Shown piece by piece: positions 1 to 5,266 of a DNA stretch of 5,266 bases; position 1 is the stretch's first letter; every line of letters begins with the position of its first letter. This DNA is from Gemmataceae bacterium. Lineage in GTDB: Bacteria > Planctomycetota > Planctomycetia > Gemmatales > Gemmataceae. The notes beneath the pieces were generated by a model that ran no database searches, was not told the origin of the DNA, and saw only the letters and a list, made by a program, of their open reading frames with translations. The stretch lies in assembly GCA_020847555.1 (NCBI GenBank), contig JADLBT010000011.1:1-5266 (forward strand), read 5' to 3'. The translations under genes were made by a program, and so were the position numbers.

Positions 1-27
1 TAACGCTTAAGTACGGGCATAGTTCGG

Positions 28-112
28 GTAGCTACGAGCGTGAGCGAGTGGGGCTTGCTCGATCTCCGATCTGCAATCCGCGAAATCTCCACTCGCTCAC
101 GCTCGTAGCTAC
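28..112. repeat. Perfect 24-bp inverted repeat with GTAG ends (REP/BIME-like)
   Basis: Positions 28-51 and 89-112 are perfect reverse complements over 24 bp, separated by a 37-base spacer. Each arm begins, read outside-in, with GTAG, and GTAGCTAC at the tip is itself a palindrome. GTAG at the foot of a palindrome is the hallmark of REP sequences handled by REP-associated tyrosine transposases (established knowledge). A pair in opposite orientation is the BIME arrangement. The transcript could fold into a long hairpin. No transposase is present, so assignment to the REP class is inference. Confidence 0.7.
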
Positions 113-142
113 ATGGCAGGGTGGCCGCACTTCAGCGTTAAG

Positions 143-157
143 AGTTAAACGTTAACT
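143..157. repeat. Short AT-rich palindrome
   Basis: AGTTAA, three-base loop ACG, TTAACT: a perfect 6-bp stem inside an AT-rich patch (133-167) that stands out from the GC-rich surroundings. It may be the right end of the repeat cluster that starts at the window edge, since 158-167 is an imperfect inverted match to 2-11. It is short enough that chance cannot be excluded. Confidence 0.3.
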
Positions 158-228
158 GTTGAGCGTTCTCCCTCCACCCCCCCACTTTTGAGCTTCGCCC
201 ACCGTCCCCGCCGTGCTGTGCTCGTAGC

Positions 229-927
229 ATGATGGCAAGGACCCTGATATCCGCCGCGGCCCTGCTTCTGGCCGGCTGCGTCACGGCCGCCGAGCCCGTC
301 ACACGCCCGGGCCGCGTGCTGCACACGGACGATTTTCGCTCGGGACTATCGCAATGGGTGGTCGAACAGCAACCCGGCGGCACCGTGACCACTGATGACG
401 GCTGGCTCATCATTGCCGATGCCGGCGGCTGTACCGTGTGGTTCCGGCCGCCGCTGTCCGCCCCGGTGGTCATCACCTACACCGTGAAGATGTCGTCCGC
501 CGCCCGGGTCTCGGACCTGAACTGCTTCTGGATGGCGAGCGATCCGGCGCGGCCCGACGACCTCTTCGCCGACGGCCACGCCCGCACCGGGAAATTCGCC
601 ACCTACGACAAGCTCCGCACCTATTACGTGGGCTACGGCGGCAACGCCAACACCACGACCCGCTTCCGCCGCTACGACGGCACCGGCGCCCGTCCGCTCG
701 CGCCGGAGCATGATCTGGGCGCGCCGGAATTCCTGCTGCAGCCAGACCGTATTTATCACATCACGCTCGTCGCCACGGCGGATGGACACGTGCAGTATCT
801 CCGCGATGGCGCCGTGATCTTCGACGTGCGCGACCCCACACCGCTGACGCGCGGCTGGTTCGGCTTCCGCACCGTGCAGAGCCGGATGGAAATTTCCGAT
901 TTCCGGGTAAGCACGACAGAAAAGTAG
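229..927 (+). CDS. DUF6250-type secreted lipoprotein (putative glycan-associated)
   Basis: This encodes a 232-residue protein. A lipoprotein signal peptide opens it: R4, a hydrophobic run to residue 16, and the lipobox L14-A15-G16-C17. Lipidation at C17 is expected, and nothing after it suggests inner-membrane retention. The mature part matches my recollection of the DUF6250 family. Conserved-looking blocks are DLNCFWMASDP (96-106), YYVGYGGNANTTTRFRRYDG (132-151), RPLAPEHDL (155-163), VQYLRDGAVIFD (188-199) and GWFGFRTV (209-216). The order (D-D-F opening, beta-rich body, RDG..IFD near the end) suggests a concanavalin-like jelly roll, as in other sugar-associated secreted domains. A catalytic role is unproven. 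There are two ATGs in tandem (229 and 232) and no clear ribosome site, so the start could be either. The stop TAG lies inside the foot of a palindrome. It is convergent with a sodium:solute symporter. Confidence 0.85.
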   Translation: MMARTLISAAALLLAGCVTAAEPVTRPGRVLHTDDFRSGLSQWVVEQQPGGTVTTDDGWLIIADAGGCTVWFRPPLSAPVVITYTVKMSSAARVSDLNCFWMASDPARPDDLFADGHARTGKFATYDKLRTYYVGYGGNANTTTRFRRYDGTGARPLAPEHDLGAPEFLLQPDRIYHITLVATADGHVQYLRDGAVIFDVRDPTPLTRGWFGFRTVQSRMEISDFRVSTTEK

Positions 928-1097
928 GGCAGGTCTCTGACCTGCCCCGGGACGCAGCGACTACTTTCCCGCGGATCACGCGGATAGTCGCGGATAATAC
1001 CTCCGTCATCCGCGTTAATCCGCGTGATCCGCGGGCAACCGGTTTGCCGCCCGCCTGGCGGATGCTGCCCGAGGGCGCACACGAGGTGCGCCCCTAC
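924..1097. repeat. Structured repeat block, copy 1 (paired GTAG-headed hairpins around a cruciform)
   Basis: The block starts with GTAG followed by a 9-bp hairpin (927-947, loop TCT). The centre is a long hairpin: arms 968-985 and 1018-1035 pair perfectly over 18 bp, with an inner 7-bp stem (989-995 with 1008-1014) and a 12-base loop. A small stem follows (CCGCC 1047-1051 with GGCGG 1057-1061). It ends with an 8-bp hairpin (1073-1080 with 1086-1093) whose foot on the minus strand reads GTAG (1094-1097). The ends thus form a GTAGGG/CCCTAC terminal inverted repeat. This is the architecture of two REPs in opposite orientation (BIME), here with unrelated hairpin sequences. The block lies between convergent genes. 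Confidence 0.8.
927..947. terminator. Possible bidirectional terminator hairpin after the lipoprotein gene
   Basis: A perfect 9-bp stem GGGCAGGTC / GACCTGCCC with loop TCT begins at the last base of the TAG stop codon. No T-tract follows, so it is not a canonical Rho-independent terminator. Placement directly after a gene and between convergent genes suits transcript-end formation or 3' protection. It is also the first palindrome of the repeat block, which may be its primary identity. Confidence 0.4.
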
Positions 1098-1159
1098 ATA
1101 CAACTTCTCCACTTCTTCCTGTTAACACGTCTGATCCGTGCCATCCGTGGTTAAATTTT

Positions 1160-1194
1160 CATACCCGCGGCGGCACGCAGGAGCAGCACGAGTC
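1160..1194 (-). pseudogene. Remnant of the symporter C-terminus
   Basis: Read on the minus strand, this segment encodes L-V-L-L-L-R-A-A-A-G-M-K-I and then TAA (stop triplet at 1151-1153). The true symporter at 1489 ends F-V-L-L-L-R-A-A-A-G-stop. Bases 1173-1191 match 1502-1520 exactly (19 bp), and the remaining alanine and glycine codons differ only silently. A TGA (1193-1195) lies immediately upstream in frame, so nothing longer is encoded. It is a relic of a duplicated or deleted gene end joined directly to the lipoprotein-type relic that follows. It is too short to be functional. Confidence 0.6.
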
Positions 1195-1227
1195 AGCAAT
1201 TTCCGCGTGAGCGAACCAGAGAAGTAG
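1195..1227 (+). pseudogene. Remnant of a DUF6250 lipoprotein C-terminus
   Basis: In frame with TAG at 1225-1227 this encodes S-N-F-R-V-S-E-P-E-K-stop. It aligns at an exact 300-bp offset with the end of the intact gene, S-D-F-R-V-S-T-T-E-K-stop. Similarity may extend a few codons upstream, into bases shared with the symporter relic. As in the intact gene, the stop codon lies within GTAG at the foot of the repeat block. No start or body precedes it, so it is a 3'-end fragment only. Similarity over ten codons is short, but the fixed offset and the same downstream block make common origin likely. Confidence 0.6.
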
Positions 1228-1397
1228 GGCAGGTCTCTGACCTGCCCCGGGACGCAGCGACTACTTTCCCGCGGATCACGCGGATAGTCGCGGATAATAC
1301 CTCCGTCATCCGCGTTAATCCGCGTGATCTGCGGGCAACCGGTCTGCCGCCCGCTTGGCGGATGCTGCGCAAGGGCGCACACGAGGTGCGCCCCAAC
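1224..1397. repeat. Structured repeat block, copy 2
   Basis: Same block as 924-1097 at an exact 300-bp offset. Over 921-1094 against 1221-1394 I count only six substitutions in 174 positions (921, 1030, 1044, 1055, 1069 and 1071 of copy 1). The 18-bp stem is kept except that C1030 is T at 1330, which would still form a G-U pair in RNA. The right-hand foot has drifted from GTAG to GTTG on the minus strand. The 9-bp hairpin at 1227-1247 and the 8-bp hairpin at 1373-1393 are unchanged. Confidence 0.8.
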
Positions 1398-1488
1398 ATG
1401 ACCAATCTCTGCTCACTCTGCTTCCTCCTGTTAACACGTCTGATCCGTGCCTTCCGTGTAATCCGTGGTCAAATATTCCGGCCTGCGA

Positions 1489-3528
1489 CTAGCCGGCGGC
1501 TGCACGCAGGAGCAGCACGAAGAAGCCGACGATTGACCCGGAGATTGCGGTGCAAACGAGGAAGCCGATGGTGTCCACGCGGTCCCAGTTGCAGAATTCC
1601 CAGTTCGTCCGCGGGAAGAGCTTCGTGTGATCGAAGCGATCCGGCTGGCGGCGCGTCTCCTCCAGTGCGGCGGCCTCCAGCTCGGGCGTGGCCCCGATGG
1701 GGGTTTTCATCTTGCCGTAGAACGGGAGCACGAGCTTCGGGTCGGTCGGCCGGGTCAGCAGGCTGCCGATGATGAGCACGGCGAAGGGGAACAGGCCGTC
1801 AAAGAAGAATTGCGCCGTCAGGCGCTCCGTCGGCGAGAACGCGGCGACATCAAGGCCGGCCCGGCCGAGGACCCAGCACTCCAGGTTGAACCGGTTGAGG
1901 CCGCCGCCCGCGACCAGCGGGCTGGCCGGGTCATCGGGATTGGTGCGCACCACCTTGTTGAAATACACCGGGGCGGGCCGGCCGCTCGGCGCGAGGCTCA
2001 TCTGCGTCAGCGCCGGACTCGTGCGCAGGGCCGGCACATGCGAGGCCGTCCACGGGACGATCAGGATCACGAGGGCCGAGAGCACCACGCAGCTCCAGAC
2101 GGCGCGGGCGGTCACGCGGCGCCAGAAATACGTCAGGAGCACGGCGGCGCCGAAGGGCAGATTGACCGTGAGCACCAGGTTCACGATCGAGAGAAAGTCG
2201 CCCATGAGCCACGCGGAGACCGTCCCGAGCGCGAGCACCACCACGATGGTCCAGCGGGCATAGTACACGCCCTGGGTCTGGCTGAGGTCGGGCCAGAGTT
2301 GGCGGTAGACGTTGCGGACAAACAGCGAGGAGATCGCGAGCGCCTTGGCAGCGAGCGTGGACATCGTGCCGGCGAGCACGCCGGCCAGCATGAGACCGAC
2401 AAGGCCGGGACCGAGCAGGCGGTTGGACATCATGCCCCAGGTGGCGTCGGGATCGGACAGGCCGCCGACGCCGAACAGCGCCACGGCGATCAGGCCGGCG
2501 AAGGCCCAGAGGATGATCATGAACCGCTTCAGGTAGGTGCCGGACACGGCGCCGAAGCGCGCGGCGTACTCGTTCTTCGCGGAGCCGGAGATGCCCATGT
2601 TGTGGCTGAGTCCGCCGTTCTGCACGATGCTCACCAGCAGAATGCCGCACAGGCTCACGACCGAGAACTGCTCGGTGACGCCGGAGCCGAAGAGGTCGAA
2701 CATCTGCCGCGGCACCTTTTCGGCCAGCGCCGACCAGCCGCCGATCGCATACAGCCCGGTCGGGATCAGCAGCAGGGAAAAGACAATGATGAGCACGCTC
2801 TGCAGCCCCTCGTTGACGGCCGCCGCCGCCATGCCCCCCAGCACGATGTAGGTACCCACCACGACGGAGAAGACCACGTAGAACAGCACGTCGTTGAGCA
2901 CCGTGATGTAGCTGTGCAGCTCGCCGCGGGCATTGCGGTCGCGGAGCGTGTCCAGCACCGGCTGCGCCCCGGCCGGCAGCGTGCCGGCGGCGGCCTGCTT
3001 CTCGAGGAGCTTGAGCTCGTGGTAACCCTCCACCGCGGCCCGGTCCGCGGCCGTCCACTCGACCTGAGGCTTCACGACGAGCGAGGAGGCGATCTTGTAG
3101 GCGGTGACGTTGCCAAAGCCGAGGAACACGCAGGCGACCAGAATCTGGAACATCGCGTAGAAGAGGCTGAGGCTCTTGCTGGCGTAGCGGTCCTCGAACA
3201 GATCGGAGACCGTCGTGAGCCGCACGCGGCGAAACCACACGGTCATGAACCAGAAGTAGGGATTCATGAACACGGTCTGGAACGAGAGCCAGCAACCCGG
3301 CGCGCCCTGCTGGTAGACGAAGCTCGCCGTGCTCACCGCGCCCTGCGGCTCGGTGGCGTTGCCGAAATTAAGGAAGAACTGGTAGAGCTTGCCGAGCTTG
3401 CGGCCCGCGAGGAAGAAGCCCTCCTCGTTCTTGGTGCCGCCGGAGGCGCGGCGGCCGATCCAGATCACGGCCAGCAGGTAGGCGACGACGACAAGGATAT
3501 CCAGGATGTGCAGGCTGCCAAAGCGCAT
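1489..3528 (-). CDS. Sodium:solute symporter (SSS family)
   Basis: This encodes a 679-residue inner-membrane transporter of the SSS family (TC 2.A.21), expected to import a small organic solute with Na+. TM1 lies near 8-25 and is followed by the family signature GFFLAGRKLGK (37-47). About 13 hydrophobic segments follow, roughly 77-100, 120-140, 210-232, 240-265, 288-306, 335-355, 372-395, 424-443, 446-468, 475-493, 570-592 and 652-675. AGTMSTLAAKALAISS (386-401) corresponds to the TM8 region whose Ser/Thr ligate Na+ at site Na2 in characterised members; S390/T391 are the likely ligands. It is longer than typical 500-550-residue members because of hydrophilic insertions at 152-207, 495-568 and 593-650. 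I chose the ATG at 3526-3528. An in-frame extension to 3771 is Arg/Pro/Ser-rich and reads through repeats. No Shine-Dalgarno is visible. The substrate cannot be read from sequence; sugar or sugar acid is plausible. Confidence 0.93.
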   Translation of the reverse strand: MRFGSLHILDILVVVAYLLAVIWIGRRASGGTKNEEGFFLAGRKLGKLYQFFLNFGNATEPQGAVSTASFVYQQGAPGCWLSFQTVFMNPYFWFMTVWFRRVRLTTVSDLFEDRYASKSLSLFYAMFQILVACVFLGFGNVTAYKIASSLVVKPQVEWTAADRAAVEGYHELKLLEKQAAAGTLPAGAQPVLDTLRDRNARGELHSYITVLNDVLFYVVFSVVVGTYIVLGGMAAAAVNEGLQSVLIIVFSLLLIPTGLYAIGGWSALAEKVPRQMFDLFGSGVTEQFSVVSLCGILLVSIVQNGGLSHNMGISGSAKNEYAARFGAVSGTYLKRFMIILWAFAGLIAVALFGVGGLSDPDATWGMMSNRLLGPGLVGLMLAGVLAGTMSTLAAKALAISSLFVRNVYRQLWPDLSQTQGVYYARWTIVVVLALGTVSAWLMGDFLSIVNLVLTVNLPFGAAVLLTYFWRRVTARAVWSCVVLSALVILIVPWTASHVPALRTSPALTQMSLAPSGRPAPVYFNKVVRTNPDDPASPLVAGGGLNRFNLECWVLGRAGLDVAAFSPTERLTAQFFFDGLFPFAVLIIGSLLTRPTDPKLVLPFYGKMKTPIGATPELEAAALEETRRQPDRFDHTKLFPRTNWEFCNWDRVDTIGFLVCTAISGSIVGFFVLLLRAAAG

Positions 3529-3616
3529 GGGGAAAGGGGTCGGGGTTGACTGGCCGGAAGCGTTGGCCGGCCGCGCGGTGCGGCAACGGATGCGCCCATC
3601 GGACAGTCCGTGGCGG

Positions 3617-3694
3617 GGCCGGGAGCGCGACCGCCTGCCCTCCGTAGGCCGGGCGAAGGAGGGCCCTCGGTCGCAATTGTGCGCAGGCCCGGCC
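3617..3694. repeat. Nested inverted repeat (large imperfect hairpin) with internal GTAG
   Basis: Three nested stems are visible. The outer one is GGCCGGG (3617-3623) with CCCGGCC (3688-3694). The middle one is GCGACCG (3627-3633) with CGGTCGC (3668-3674). The inner one is CCCTCC (3638-3643) with GGAGGG (3658-3663), leaving a 14-base apical loop that starts GTAGG. The internal loop between middle and inner stems is symmetric (four bases on each side). GAGGGCCCTC at 3660-3667 and neighbours is additionally self-complementary. It lies 89 bases upstream of the symporter start and could be a REP-like repeat or a 5'-leader structure. Confidence 0.65.
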
Positions 3695-3701
3695 AGCACG
3701 C

Positions 3702-3731
3702 GAGAACGAGAACGAGTATGAGAACGAGAAC
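3702..3731. repeat. Tandem hexamer array (GAGAAC)5 with a variant centre
   Basis: Five consecutive hexamers: GAGAAC, GAGAAC, GAGTAT, GAGAAC, GAGAAC. The variant unit sits exactly in the middle, with two perfect units on each side. The period of 6 and purine-rich strand are visible directly. It lies immediately beside the nested inverted repeat, between two divergent genes. It could be slippage-prone spacer DNA or a cluster of protein-binding sites; nothing in the sequence decides this. Confidence 0.75.
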
Positions 3732-3812
3732 GCTGGGAGCGCGGGCGGGCCGCCTGCGCTCCCGGCGGCATTGCATCACCACCGCCTTTCCCCGAGGCTG
3801 CATCCCGCCGTC

Positions 3813-5266
3813 ATGCAAGCCGCGCCCAACACGCCCTGGTTCCGATCCTCCGCGTTGGCCGCGGCGGTCCTGATCACGGCCGGCACCCTCGCCTACCTGA
3901 ACAGCTTCAACGGTCCGTTCGTGTTCGACGACGAACCCTCGATCCCCGGCAACGCTTCGATCCGGAGCTTCGCCACGGCGTGGTGGCCGCCGGCGGATGG
4001 CGGACTGACGGTCAGCGGCCGCCCCGTGCTCAACCTGACGCTGGCCCTGAACCATGCCGTCAGCGGTGAACAGGTCTGGAGCTACCACGCCCTCAACCTG
4101 CTGATCCATCTGGCCGCCGGCCTGACCCTTTTCGGTCTCGTGCGGCGCACTTTGCGGCAACCGGTCCTGGCCGGGCGCTTCGCCGGCGACGCGCAACCCA
4201 TCGCCCTCACCGCCGCGGCCCTGTGGCTGCTGCATCCGCTGCAGACCGCCGCGGTCACGTACGTCATCCAACGCGCGGAATCCCTGTGCGCACTTTTCTA
4301 CCTGCTCACGCTATACGGTTTCGTGCGCAGCGTTGAGCCAGGCGCGCCGCGCCGCTGGCGCGCGCTGACCTTCACCGCCTGCCTGCTGGGCATGGGCACC
4401 AAGGAGGTCATGGCCACCGCACCGCTGCTGGTGTGGTTGTACGATCGTACGTTCATCGCCGGCGGTTTCGCCGCCGCCTGGCGCGCGCGCCGCGGTCTGT
4501 ATCTGGCGCTCGCCGCCACGTGGCTGGCTTTGCTGGCACTGGTGCTGGCGACGGAGGGACGCGGCGACACGGCCGGTTTTGGCACGGCCGTGACCCCGGC
4601 CGCCTACGCACTGACGCAGGTCAAGGCCATCGCTCATTACCTGCGCCTGGCGGTATGGCCCGCACCGCTGGTGTTCGACTATGGCCACGGCGTGGTGACC
4701 GCGTGGACCGAGGTGCTGGTCCCGGCACTGCTGCTCATTCCGCTCGCAGCCGCGAGCCTGTGGTACGGCGGTCGCAGGCATGCGGCCGGTTTCTGCGGCC
4801 TGGGCTTTTTCCTGATCCTCGCGCCAAGTTCGAGTTTTGTGCCGGTGGCCACACAGACCATCGCGGAACACCGCATGTATCTGCCGCTTGCGGCCCTCAC
4901 GACCCTGGCCGCGGCCGGGCTGTGGCGCTGGCAGGGTCGGCGCGGGCTCGCCGTCCTCGCCATTGTGGCGGTGGCGTTCGGCGCCCAGACGGCACACCGC
5001 AACGAAGCGTACGCCACCAATATCGGTCTCTACGAGGACACGCTCGCCAAGGTGCCGGGCAACGCGCGGGCCCGGGCCCTGCTGGCCGAGTATTATGTAC
5101 GCGCCGGCCGGCTCGGCGACGCCGGCCGCGAGCTCGAGCGTGCGCTGGCGGACGAGCCCGCCGTGCCCGAGGTGCTCAACAACCTCGGACTCGTTTGCCA
5201 GCGGCAGGGCGACCACGCCCGGGCGGTCGAATGTTTCCAGCAAGCACTCGCCCTCCGTCCGAGCGA
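3813..5266 (+). CDS. TMTC-like GT-C membrane glycosyltransferase with C-terminal TPRs (3' truncated by window)
   Basis: 484 codons are present and the frame is open at the window end. The N-terminal ~395 residues form a multi-pass membrane domain of the GT-C fold, resembling bacterial relatives of eukaryotic TMTC O-mannosyltransferases. Right after the first membrane segment (about 14-31) comes FVFDDEPSI (36-44), whose acidic pair D39-D40 is the likely catalytic/metal site. Further family-like blocks are GRP (69-71), YHALNLLIH (91-99), HPLQTAAVTYVIQRAES (141-157), KE (197-198), YDR (210-212), SSFVP (340-344) and EHRMYLPLA (352-360). From about 417 two TPR units follow (417-450 and 451-484), probably continuing beyond the window. 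The expected role is transfer of a sugar from a lipid-linked donor at the membrane, with TPRs as the partner or acceptor platform outside the cytoplasm. Donor and acceptor are unknown. It starts divergently from the symporter; no strong ribosome site is seen. Confidence 0.88.
   Translation, partial: MQAAPNTPWFRSSALAAAVLITAGTLAYLNSFNGPFVFDDEPSIPGNASIRSFATAWWPPADGGLTVSGRPVLNLTLALNHAVSGEQVWSYHALNLLIHLAAGLTLFGLVRRTLRQPVLAGRFAGDAQPIALTAAALWLLHPLQTAAVTYVIQRAESLCALFYLLTLYGFVRSVEPGAPRRWRALTFTACLLGMGTKEVMATAPLLVWLYDRTFIAGGFAAAWRARRGLYLALAATWLALLALVLATEGRGDTAGFGTAVTPAAYALTQVKAIAHYLRLAVWPAPLVFDYGHGVVTAWTEVLVPALLLIPLAAASLWYGGRRHAAGFCGLGFFLILAPSSSFVPVATQTIAEHRMYLPLAALTTLAAAGLWRWQGRRGLAVLAIVAVAFGAQTAHRNEAYATNIGLYEDTLAKVPGNARARALLAEYYVRAGRLGDAGRELERALADEPAVPEVLNNLGLVCQRQGDHARAVECFQQALALRPS

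Larger units (their letters stand above)
1..228. other. Gene-free upstream region with palindromic repeats
   Basis: I see no credible coding region here. The stretch contains a 24-bp inverted repeat (28-51 and 89-112), a short palindrome at 143-157 (AGTTAA, loop ACG, TTAACT), and weak outer similarity between AACGCTTAAG at 2-11 and the reverse complement of 158-167 (AACGCTCAAC). The last 60 bases before the lipoprotein gene are C-rich. I find neither a convincing -35/-10 pair nor a Shine-Dalgarno sequence close to the ATG, so the promoter position is unknown. Confidence 0.6.
928..1488. repeat. Tandemly duplicated convergent intergenic region
   Basis: This 561-base gap has no gene. Unit 1 runs from the end of the lipoprotein gene to about 1191; unit 2 from about 1192 to the symporter end near 1520. 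Each unit reads: lipoprotein 3' end, structured block, a GTTAACACGTCTGATCCGTGCC segment (1121 and 1430; offset now 309), symporter 3' end (offset 329). Unit 2 carries small insertions after the block, including an additional CCGTGTAAT-like stretch. This is what a tandem duplication with breakpoints about 30 bases inside each flanking gene would leave. Confidence 0.7.
3529..3812. other. Divergent intergenic region between symporter and glycosyltransferase genes
   Basis: These 284 bases must hold the promoters of both the symporter (-) and the glycosyltransferase (+). I find no convincing -35/-10 pair on either strand. The region is dominated by a nested inverted repeat (3617-3694) and a hexamer array (3702-3731). 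A GAGG at 3794-3797 is 15 bases before the ATG at 3813, too far for a good ribosome site. Confidence 0.55.

Noticed and set aside
168..228. Promoter of the lipoprotein gene (a TTGAGC at about 187)
   Set aside because: There is no acceptable -10 hexamer at the right spacing; the region is C-rich, so I could not support a call.
756..1382. Two similar minus-strand frames (756-1112 and 1122-1382) that look like a repeated gene
   Set aside because: Their similarity comes entirely from the duplicated structured repeat block. The protein content is a translation of palindromic intergenic DNA.
924..1397. CRISPR-like array
   Set aside because: There are only two copies of a long (about 175-base) unit, with no short regular repeats or uniform spacers and no cas genes.
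1627..3549. 640-residue open frame on the plus strand
   Set aside because: It is antisense to the symporter, rich in His/Arg/Glu/Gly and lacks any recognisable domain. It is a typical high-GC shadow frame.
3702..3731. Reading the hexamer array as coding tandem repeats
   Set aside because: It lies outside any credible frame: upstream of the glycosyltransferase ATG and before the symporter start.
3529..3771. In-frame N-terminal extension of the symporter (81 residues upstream of the chosen Met)
   Set aside because: It is Arg/Pro/Ser-rich, crosses the hexamer array and the nested inverted repeat, and is not membrane- or signal-like. The family N-terminus begins at the Met at 3528.
4311..5243. 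310-residue open frame on the minus strand
   Set aside because: It is antisense to the glycosyltransferase, with Gly/Arg/Gln-rich composition and no domain.

Overview
The window is GC-rich chromosomal DNA that most resembles a member of the Verrucomicrobiota, probably an Opitutaceae-like bacterium. This assignment is an inference. It rests on the gene families (a DUF6250-type lipoprotein, a roughly 680-residue sodium:solute symporter, a TMTC-like membrane glycosyltransferase with TPRs) and on the dense GTAG-headed intergenic palindromes. No marker gene is present to confirm it.

Layout: (1) Positions 1-228 hold no gene but contain a perfect 24-bp inverted repeat and smaller palindromes. (2) Positions 229-927 (+) encode a small secreted lipoprotein of the DUF6250 type. 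(3) Positions 928-1488 are an unusual intergenic region. A structured block of about 175 bp occurs twice at exactly 300-bp spacing. Between the copies lie short remnants of the 3' ends of BOTH flanking genes. The region therefore looks like a tandem duplication of the whole convergent-gene junction. (4) Positions 1489-3528 (-) encode a complete sodium:solute symporter, convergent with the lipoprotein. (5) Positions 3529-3812 are a divergent intergenic region with a nested inverted repeat and a GAGAAC hexamer array. (6) Position 3813 to the window end (+) encodes a GT-C type membrane glycosyltransferase with C-terminal TPRs, truncated by the window edge.

How the parts may work together: DUF6250 lipoproteins and large SSS transporters both occur around carbohydrate-use genes, so a surface glycan-binding or processing role next to Na+-driven uptake is plausible, but no catabolic enzyme is present to prove it. 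The TPR glycosyltransferase is divergently transcribed from the symporter and probably belongs to a separate function (protein or envelope glycosylation).

The most interesting material is non-coding. Several sequence-unrelated palindromes carry the tetranucleotide GTAG at their foot, as in REP sequences mobilised by REP-associated tyrosine transposases. Two of them are arranged head-to-head around a 68-nt cruciform. In both copies the GTAG supplies the stop codon of the DUF6250 reading frame.
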